From Blastobasis lacticolella (Eukaryota > Arthropoda > Insecta > Lepidoptera > Blastobasidae): a DNA stretch of 64,000 bases. Under the pieces are notes generated by a model. It was not told the origin of the DNA, made no database searches, and saw only the letters and a program-made list of their open reading frames with translations. This document shows, in pieces, positions 55,306 through 64,000 of the stretch. A program made the position numbers and the translations under genes. The DNA is taken from positions 8,919,545-8,983,544 of the forward strand of contig LR990042.1 in NCBI GenBank assembly GCA_905147135.1. The letters run 5' to 3'. The first letter of the stretch is position 1. Every line of letters starts with the position of its first letter.

Positions 55306-57475
55306 AATAGTCATGTAGAAAATGAATCTGACATTCTGCAAATTTATTTATTGTTGTCATCTTCGGTTATAACCCAAGTAGCTACGGAATTTTTATTTTT
55401 ATTTTTGAACCCCAAACAACATCAAAGGTTTTTTATGTCATACGTCAGGTAAACAAGCACGCGAGAAACCCGAAAAAATAAAAAATATATACAAAGTTTA
55501 ATTGAAATTTTTGCTTTTACAATTACAGTTCGGCGCAGACAGAAGGGATAAATCCTCGCGCATGTTCAGCCCTCTCTAATGTCAATGCCGCGTAGCCGTT
55601 ATGTTATGAAATATGTACATCCATACACATACACACAACGTCACGCCTTTTTGCCGTAAAAGAAAATTCGGTTGAAATCGCAACGCCGAACCGAGAGCCC
55701 GCCAAGTCGTTAATAAGCCGCGTGCTTACTGCTTACTGTTCCAGTCCTGAGCATAATTGCCCTGGAAATAATAGATTCGCGGCCCGAAGCTATCGCGGCA
55801 CGCGTCAGCTGCCGCCGATGACGCACAACCTTGTTGCCAATCGTACATAATCTCCCATCAAGCTTGCGGAATATATGCTCGAATATATTCCCGAATATGA
55901 GAGTAGCGTCCCTATTATGTACTGGATATTGAGGATTGGCTTGAGTATATCGAGATTTGATGAGAAGTATGGAAGGCGCGGTCCGGTGACCGGTTTGCTA
56001 TATTGGTTAAGACTTTCGTGGTTATTCTTTACGCTTTCGCTACACATATTATCGAGTTAGTAGCTAACAATACTAACCGTGGTAACTAACCCGATAATAT
56101 GTGAAGTGAGACTGTTTTGCTCTTTATCCATGCGATCTGTTATTATCTCAGTTAAGAGCTAGACGTTTCTCTATTTCCCGTTTGCTGTAACAGCCATGGA
56201 CGTTATATATCAATAACAGAGAGACCGCAAATGCAAGGTATAAGTGTGAAATGACGCTTAACTAAAATCTAAGGATCAATAATTTTAAAAATGCTAGACA
56301 CATAGGTAAACAAAGTTCCAGATTCATACTGTCATCGAAAACTATTTACAACCGCAAGCAAACAAAGAGTCTTTAACCTTTGAAGGCACAAAACTGACAC
56401 TCAACAAACTGCATTACATTTGGGAGTTTTAATGAGGTAGCTCCATTACCCGGAGGCGAGCTTTCAAATTAGACTCAAATAAGAAACTATTGGCGGTACT
56501 CAGGCATCCAAAAAGTGCTCGTAAAAAATGCAATTAATAACGTTCCGCGGAAGTTGCAAAACTGATGTAGCTAAGTTATTACTTTGTAGAATGCAGTTTC
56601 TGTCCAGGCGCTCTGTAGTTTTCAGACTTTTTCATTTTAGACATTGCCAGCTATCTTCATATTTTATTACTCGATCCGAGGAATTTTATCGAAGTTTGGA
56701 ATATCTTAAGGGCAAGCTAGATATTCAAAGTGGCTCATACGTACGGAGGGTTCTCCGTACGTAATAAATGCTATTAGTAACCGTAATAGAATCAATGATC
56801 TTTGAGTGTTATACCAAAACTAATTGGATTGCCCTCGGCTAAACTTTCTGTCTAGACTTGAGAAATACGGTACGACATGTGATTCTATCAGATTTTCACA
56901 ACGTACTAATATTCGAAGTAGATTTTATATCAAGACGGTAGATACCTACATACCTGGTACCTAACCTAAAACGTGTTTGTGTGCATTGTTCTAATTATAA
57001 CCGCCTACACACATATAACTTTGGCCTGTGTATTTGACTCTGTGTATTTATTTATATGTGACTATCGTATCTCCCGGCAAGACCGATTTTTCGACTTGAT
57101 TTATTATTTAAAAGCTAGTTTACTAGCTGGTTTACAATACTTAACTATATTTCCTTAACATCTGTTAAGTTGTTTAGGAAATATTTGTGTTAAAGTAAAC
57201 TCTGTCGGAGGTTTTTCGACATCAGTCGTCAGGAGACGGGGTTGTTGTCTACTTCAGATCAACAAATACTTCTACTTACAATTATAAGTTAAGTTTTACT
57301 TGTATAAGTAAATTACTATTACAAAGCGATCGACATAGTCGTGTAGACTATGCTAAAACAAACAGGCAAAGACAAAAAAAAATATCCACACAATCAATAT
57401 AAAATTAATAATATATTTATGTATTTATATATTCAATTATTGTGCACGTCGTATCTGCGTTACTTTAGTTAAACA
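55306..57475. other. No gene seen; two small hairpins
   Basis: CACATATTATCGAGTTAGT...AACTAACCCGATAATATGTG (56043-56103) and TACGTACGGAG-GGTT-CTCCGTACGTA (56738-56763) form stem-loops. The open frames at 55875-56060, 56528-56764 and 56973-57158 resemble nothing known. Confidence 0.5.
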
Positions 57476-57479
57476 TCTC

Positions 57480-57612
57480 TCTTCTGTAGGCCTGCTGGAA
57501 GAAATTTCTTTTTAAAAATAAGCAGCGCCTGTTGTGTCTTTTGTTCTGTTATATTTCTCTGTATATAATTATTGTGTACAATAAACAGTTAAATAAATAA
57601 ATAAATAAATTA
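57480..57612 (+). mobile_element. LINE 3' tail with (AAAT)n
   Basis: GCTGGAAGAAATTTCTTTTT, GCCTGTTGTGTCTTTTGTTC, TATTGTGTACAATAAACAG then (TAAA)n. A common lepidopteran non-LTR 3' end with a poly(A)-like signal AATAAA. Confidence 0.7.
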
Positions 57613-59535
57613 TTTTGTGACGAATCGTACGTTTAGTGTGCTCTATATATTAGAAAATTCAGACTGGATACTTGTGCCGATACGATGTTTATGAGGACGC
57701 CATTACGGCACCATATCTTACCTCAAGTGGTTAAACTAAGCCTAGTTTCTTCACCGCAATATATCCGCCTGATTTACCTCCTACCTTGAACAACGGAGCA
57801 ACCAGAGCCGACGACCGCGCGTAACGGAGCTCCCACATTCCCAATTGTTTCATAAATCGAGTCTAATTACCAGATAAACACGGCGGACCCCGGAATAGTT
57901 TCCGTCCGGGCCCGGATGCTTCTGGCCCCCGGAGACGGCCCTAGCCCTCATTAAAGTCGTCATGGGACAACCCCAAACATTCACCATTCTTCACAGCGTT
58001 TCCATAACTACCTTAGCTATCGCGGGAACTATGAAATTAAACTAAAAGTATTTTGAGCGATATTTGTTTGTATTTATATTCCGTCGACGTGCGTTTTTGA
58101 ACCAAATTTTCGCTATATGGAACGGATTGACTGTTATTGATTTTATTTTTATAGCAAAACAAATAACCGTTCCTGTTCAATAAACACGAAACTCTCAGAA
58201 TTCAATAAATAAAATGATGCAGAATGCTGACTGTTTTCCTATAAATTCATTAAAAGCACAGATTACAATCGTTCAATAAACCACTATTTTGTATTAAAAT
58301 GGTTCGATTGGACACGTAACTGTGGTATTGACGTTGCACTCGACGTTCGCAGAAGATGCGCGGAGAAAAGAACAAATAGTTAGTGACGACGAACGATGCC
58401 GGCTGCTGGGAGCGCCGACGGCCTCTTCAGATAGCGCTGGATTCTTGAACCCCTTTAAGCGTCCGTAGTTACGGATAGATGCTTAGGAATTTTGTGCAAG
58501 AATTTGTACATTGTCGTACGTAAATGAAGATGAACGTCAAATTTTCAGCAAAGGCGCTTAGGGAATGCATACGGTACAGACCCGAGAAAATGCTGTCCGA
58601 GGTAGCCACTGAACTATTTTTATGACAGCTTACGCATTCCTTGTTTATTGCAAGCTTTTGCAGCTAAGGCGTGAAATGCAACAAATTATTTTGGTATTTT
58701 ACATCAATTATTTTAAAGGATGTTATTGCAAGATACTGAATTGACTGCAATCGTCTGCTTCCAGGCATACGACGTATAAGTAAACACCGTCATCTTACAC
58801 AATGTCACCTTTATTTCACAAAACGCGACAACAGAAAGTTGCAATCTGAATAAACCTCAAATCAATATCGACACCAAATATTTAATTTCACACTTTACTA
58901 TTCCTCCACTTAATGTCAGGTCCATTGTAGCCGCGACACAGCTCGACGTGTCTATTGGAATAGTTTCTCTACCTGCCCGAATCGCTTTGAGTTCCGAACG
59001 CTCTATTGTAGATGTGTGCTTGGCGCACTCGCGGCAGGTTGCGTTGCGACAGTTACAAGTTGCGAGTTGCAAGAGGGAGTTGCAAGGTAGCGGGAGTTGT
59101 GGGAGTTGCGGGCCCTTGTCGCGAGCGCAGTTGTTATCTTAGACACTTGCCCGGAACTGCCAGCTTCGGGCCCGCGAGCCTTAGTCTGAAATAATTAATG
59201 CAGCGCCGCCTTACCGCCCACACAGGTGCCGGGACACGAGATTCACTTAAGTGCTCGTGTGAACGATCTACTGTGTCCTATAGTTGTGATTGTTTTGTTT
59301 AGCTTGGATTGTTTAGTTGGCGGTGAAAGGGTGAAGTGACTACTTAGTTGAGTAGAAGGGATGTATTACGTTATGGTGTATAATAGTACGCTAAAGTTCA
59401 CATTAAAAACGACGGAAGTTAACAACGTTTAACTTTTTAATGTTCTATACACCGCTTTGTAATTTACAAGTACGATTTGTATGAAAAAGTGATGATCACT
59501 CCTTCTCACACATTTCACAAAGCTCCTTCAAGGCC
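57613..59535. other. No gene seen; GC-richer patch near 58930-59180
   Basis: The patch has repeated GTTGCGAGTTGCAAG-type words (59040-59110). Frames at 58857-59194 on both strands come from it and are not recognisable. Confidence 0.45.
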
Positions 59536-59538
59536 AGA

Positions 59539-59795
59539 GTAAATTAAATAGTAAATAAATAATCGTGGACAAATTCACACAACGCCATCTAGCCCCAAAG
59601 TAAGCAAAGTTTGTGTTATGGGTGCTAGAAAACTGATAAACTACTTATATACTTTTAAATACATACTTATTATACATAGAACACCCAGACCCGTAACAGA
59701 AATTAAAATACATCATTTCAATTTCTGCCCGGCCGGGAATCGAACCCGGAACCTCTTGCGTGGCAGACCGGCATGTTGACCACTGAAACACTCAG
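59539..59795 (-). mobile_element. SINE-B copy 2 (reversed)
   Basis: Same landmarks as copy 1: GTGGACAAATTCACACAACG, GGGTGCTAG, GAACACCCAGACCCGTAACA, CGGCCGGGAATCGAACCCGG and GGCAGACCGGCATGTTGACC. Confidence 0.9.
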
Positions 59796-59904
59796 TTTGT
59801 CAATAGACTGTTTGTCGAAAGGCATGTTCCATCTTCGTCGTTTTCTATCAAGTCAAATGTCTGGCTACTCTACACTATAGACTACTACTGCTACTCAGTA
59901 ATCT

Positions 59905-60060
59905 CAATCACCATCATCAACAGCCCGTAACAGTCCACCGCTGGACTAATGTGGACAAAACCCTCCACATTTGTAGTGGGTTTTGACATAGTCTCCACGC
60001 TTAGCAGGCGAGTTGGAAACTGCAGTGTTTAAACACACATCAGATATCGATACTGCAGAG
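59905..60060 (-). repeat. Repeat-C copy 8 (reversed, partial)
   Basis: TCATCAACAGCCCGTAACAG then TCCACCGCTGGACTAATG, CATAGTCTCCACGCTTAGCA and GCGAGTTGGAAACTGCAGTG. Confidence 0.8.
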
Positions 60061-60089
60061 TGATTTCAGTAATCTACATAATTATTGTT

Positions 60090-60260
60090 TTATTGGCCAG
60101 GGAGGGACGCGGTCAGACGGTCCACCCGATGGAAAGCGGCTACCGTCGACCAGGACATCAGCAACCTAAGACGAGCAGATGCGGCGCCGGCCTTTGTGGA
60201 ACCCCTAGGCAAATTCCATTAGAAATACTTCGGGTGGGGTAATCCTCTACAACGGCACAG
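60090..60260 (+). repeat. Possible dispersed repeat
   Basis: ATTGGCCAGGGAGGGACGCG, CACCCGATGGAAAGCGGCTA and GGCGCCGGCCTTTGTGGAAC resemble a common lepidopteran repeat pattern (gene-less), known to me only by pattern. Confidence 0.4.
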
Positions 60261-60802
60261 CAAGTTGCAAATATGTATTTCCATTGGCCGCATCACAGCC
60301 ACCGCTATAACTCTCCCAGGTCTGTCCAACGAGGGGCTGGTGCCGATAAAAAGTATAAAATTTATCTGGCCGGAACATTTCGCTCCGATAGTTACAGTGC
60401 ATAATGCTTTCCTCTTGCACGAGAAACTGCCTCGAGACCGGGTGGCAGGTTTCGCCAAAACACTAGTTGGCTTTTTTGATATGGTACCAAGTGCATAAGG
60501 CCCTCCTCACTATCCTTGCCTGGATGTTAGGTGTTGTCTCCAAACCTACTGACCCAATTATTAACATTCATATACGGAGCTACGTTATTACGAGTGTCAT
60601 CCTACGCGGGTTAGTTAAATGTTTACGAAGTTTCAAACTGCACGTGGTGAAAACTACGGGGGAAGGAACCTGGTAGTTACAGTTAAAAATCAACGAATGC
60701 GGTAATTTTTAAGCAAAACAAAAGTTTTAGCTATTCGGGTATGTAGTCCAAAAAATTTTAAAACATTGTATCTATCCATTATTTGATCGTCATCCATTAG
60801 AC

Positions 60803-61025
60803 GACCTGAGTGGTTCTGTTGGTTAACAAGCCGGTCTGCCGGTCCCGGGTTCGATTCTCCCCCGGCAGAAATTGAAATGGCGAATTTAAATTTTGGGACG
60901 GGTCTGGATGGTATATGTATAATAAGTGGGTATTTAAAAAATATATAAGTAGTTTATCAGTTGTCTGGCACCCATAACACAAGCTTTGCTTACTTTGGAG
61001 CTAGAGGGCACTTTATTTATTTATT
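60803..61025 (+). mobile_element. SINE-B copy 3 (forward)
   Basis: Head GACCTGAGTGGTTCTGTTGG, B box GGGTTCGATTCTCCCCC, body CATAACACAAGCTTTGC and GAGGGCACTTTATTTATTTA end. Confidence 0.88.
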
Positions 61026-61342
61026 GTTGTTTCTATTCTAGATCTTTACAAACGTTGCTCTGATTAGAAAAAATATATATTCCTAAAGGAGCAACTACAC
61101 TCTCTACTTCCTCGACACAAGTGTGCACACACAAATAGTTTCCATTCCGGCCGACACAAAGTTGGACGACCCAATTTTCCTCACGGACATCCGAAACCGA
61201 GCGGTTGACTTTGAGAAAAATAGCTTGCATAATCCGCCCGTTCCACGTGTGCAGGGTAGGTACGAGCTGGCTGGGACACGTTCAGAACCCTCGCTACGAA
61301 CTCACCTGAAGGCTCCTACACACTATGCTGTCTTCCATACTT
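61026..61342. other. No gene or known repeat seen
   Basis: Sequence between two SINE-B copies. A 76-codon frame at 61123-61353 is unsupported. Confidence 0.45.
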
Positions 61343-61580
61343 TGACGACCTGAATGGTTTAGTTGGTTGACATGCCGGTCGCCACGCAGAGGTCCCGAAT
61401 TCGATTCCCGGCCGAGCAGAAATTGAAATGATGAATTTTAATTTCTGTTACAGGTCTGGGTGTAGTATGTATAATAAGTATGTATTAAAAAAACTATATA
61501 AGCAGTTTATCAGTTATTTATCACCCATAACACAAGCTTTACTTCTTTGGGGCTAGATGGCACTGTGTGAATTTTATTTT
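61343..61580 (+). mobile_element. SINE-B copy 4 (forward)
   Basis: GACCTGAATGGTTTAGTTGG, a decayed B box CGAATTCGATTCCCGGCCG, CCATAACACAAGCTTTAC and GGGGCTAGATGGCACTGTGT. Confidence 0.88.
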
Positions 61581-64000
61581 GACATACTCATTTTAGAAGC
61601 CTTTCTCTATGGGCAACCCGAGCCGCGGTGTCAAACCAGACCAAAGTTCCGTTTGCAACTTTCCAATCATACATTTTTAAAATAAAGGTCCTTTAGCAAA
61701 CTAGTTGCGGTCCTTCGAGATTTCGCCGATGTTTAAACTTTTTGCTTGCACGGGTTGACTCTTCTTTTGTTGTAAAGACATTGTTTAACAAGGTTTATTT
61801 TAAATTATTTATTAACTTTAATGTAGAGTCGAAATTTCATTTACTAAAACCAAATACTACACAAAAAAATCAATCGAGTTTATAATATAAGTCAAGTAAA
61901 GTCAGGTAGACCACCATGTTTTATGATATTCAACAGACTATTAATTTCACACCATTTGGGTTAGTGTTAATTTGCCCGAGTGGATAACCATGTCAACTTG
62001 GAAGAAACAGTTATGGGTTCAATCCTTGTTAATGGATAATTAACTTGTGATTTTGCCAAAACGATTCAAAGAGTTATCTAATAATATACAAGTGAGTAAA
62101 ATAAAAAATATGTTACATAATCTGCCCTTTTTATTTACTTTTCATTATAAAACATTTGACATACATACACACCACACAAGGGAAGACAGAGACTATCGAG
62201 TGAACTAAATTAAGTTTCGTAAATCAATAAATTGTTTCAATATCAAGATTATCAGCTCACATATAACCGTGACCCATACCTTGGAGCCAGATGGAAAACT
62301 ACCGACCGCGCTCCAAGGCGTTGAACGCACCCTTCTAGTCAGCAGGTTGGTTACACCTTCTTAACATAATTCGTGCAAGTTTGCCGGCTTGGCAGGTGCC
62401 CAGGGCCCCCGGTGTTTGCCGGAACCACCGCTCGGTTCTCAGAGTTCTGACGGGGACACCGATACAGACAAACTGTTAATCGAACGCTGGAGACCTGTAA
62501 GTATACAGTCTGGTTGGAAGCCGTCGCCCGTGCTTGTTCGAAGCACTGTGGTATTATGAGAAGGTGTATTGCTAAATCGCACGTGGAATTAGTTTTGCGA
62601 GTTACGTTACTACAGTATACGTTCGAATCTTTGTTCAAATATAGGTATTGAGCTTATTGCTTACTCTGATTTAAAGCTGTGGATGAGAGGTTTATTATAT
62701 CCATTGTAATCTACCCATTTTTATTATACTACTATATACTACCTATATTTAATATACCTATTTCTATATCTGTAGTAAGGATAGGTAAAAAACAATTTTA
62801 ACTTATTAAAATTACTTATATATTTTTTTAATTCTTAGTATTTACTGATTAAACGTTAGTGAACATAGTGAGACAATTCACCTCTGGGATGATTCAGTCT
62901 TGAACGGCTCTACATAGCTCTGTTGCTCGCTTCTCTAGTTCTTCGCTTACTCAATGCCCAATATGCCGCCCATAACGATAACCTATTTGTTTGAATTCTG
63001 TGAATCTGCCATATTCATTATTTAGCTATACACAAGGTTCATTATAGATCTTCGGCACATACATAGCCTCTGGTGGTGCGTGGTTTTTAGGAGTTGCTCT
63101 AGGAATACGTAAATATTCGTTACAAAGTTTCTACCCTTAAAAGAGCTTACTTCATTCATTTTCTATTTGAAAAGTAGAGTTCAGAAAAATATATGCGTCA
63201 TCGGATTAAAATATGTGTAGATACTCATAGATAGAGACAGCTAAGTAGCTTTTAAAACTCCCACGCTCCTTGTCCTCCTTCTTTGCTCCGCTATCATTAA
63301 TTACAAAGTTTTCGGTAACATCTACCCAGATAACGTAGCGTTCGCAGGTCGGTCCGGGGTTACGTTAGTAATTATTGTTGCTAATCTTTCGGTATAAAAC
63401 TTATCCGAAACCAGGTCTACTTGGAATATAAATTGAATCAGGTTTCGTTCCTTTATTTCTTCAGCTCCTTTGTTTCTGTAGCGGAGACGTAACAGCTTCA
63501 AAACTGCCAAGTAATGAAGTGGTACAATGTGTACCAGAAAATAGGATTAAACCGTTACATTTATAGAGGAACGTATCAATTACTTGATAACAACGCTTTT
63601 GTCCAAGTTTTCTCATATCGGATTGATTAGTATTGAGTGACGTTAGGGCCCGCGGCATGATACTCGGCTCGTGAAATTTGACAAACTTTGTTTTATGGCA
63701 AACAAAGTGTCTAGGGAGCGAGACAATGAAATATTTAATAATAATGTAACTCGTTAAAAGTTTGATTACTTTCACTCTGTTGGGATATCTGCGACTGATT
63801 GACGCGCACGCTTCACAATGAGTCTTCAGAAAATTCACGGGATCTTAGAATTCGAAACCTGTAGTACGGCACTCGAGCGCTTCCGGGGGGCGCCTCGTTC
63901 CCCATGAGCAAGCAAAAAGCTATAAGCACTTTCTTATATTGAGCTACCGCAAAAGAAATGTATACGTAAGCAGTGAGTGAGTGGGAAAATGGCAGGGGAT
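61581..64000. other. No gene supported to the end of the window
   Basis: A tRNA-like SINE remnant may lie at 61970-62030 (GCCCGAGTGGATAACCATG, GGGTTCAATCC). Minus-strand frames at 62351-62638 and 63461-63838 (125 codons) show no known domain, signal peptide or splice support. Confidence 0.45.

Noticed and set aside
60265..60498. 77-residue frame
   Set aside because: Lies next to a probable repeat and matches no family I know.
63461..63838. 125-residue minus-strand frame
   Set aside because: No recognisable features; chance open frame at the window end.

Overview
The window looks like nuclear DNA of an insect, most likely a moth or butterfly. It is AT-rich, has long introns, and is packed with dispersed repeats of a kind typical of lepidopteran genomes: tRNA-derived SINEs, RTE- and jockey-like LINE tails and many TA- or hAT-type MITEs. 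No bacterial-style operon, rRNA, stand-alone tRNA gene or CRISPR array was seen. Species cannot be told from sequence alone.

The one host gene I can support lies on the + strand between 819 and 30504. It is a beaten-path (Beat) family immunoglobulin-superfamily protein in seven coding exons: 819-861, 6667-6875, 10794-10929, 22348-22481, 23983-24291, 26108-26234 and 30431-30504. Splice phases agree at all six junctions and give about 343 residues: signal peptide, V-type Ig domain, second Ig domain with an unusually long insert, and a short hydrophobic C-terminus. Beat proteins are secreted or membrane-tethered neuronal guidance and adhesion factors that pair with Side-family receptors. Which Beat paralogue this is was not resolved.

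The introns are rich in insertions. A SINE ends about 18-35 bases before the exon 2 splice acceptor. Intron 3 (11.4 kb) holds a TA-ended TIR element with a LINE remnant inside it, LINE fragments, a CpG-rich block with a CRE palindrome, and a three-layer nest (LINE-tail repeat, then hAT-like MITE, then SINE). Pieces resembling exon 1 and the 3' end of exon 6 recur nearby as degraded partial copies.

Downstream of the Beat gene (30505-64000) I found no host gene. The main feature is a 3.28-kb DNA transposon at 40863-44141 with 25-bp perfect terminal inverted repeats. It has a minus-strand gene for a transposase-like protein (SDG...ESGHGKG motifs, Cys cluster) and about a dozen GTGACRGAG-type motifs in both orientations. 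Other features are a 5'-truncated LINE with a long open reverse-transcriptase frame (48351-49633), a second copy of the TA-ended element, two GC-rich elements carrying X-box-like palindromes, a roughly 235-276 bp minisatellite (46455-47348), several long hairpins, and further SINE and LINE fragments. The rest is AT-rich sequence in which I recognise nothing.
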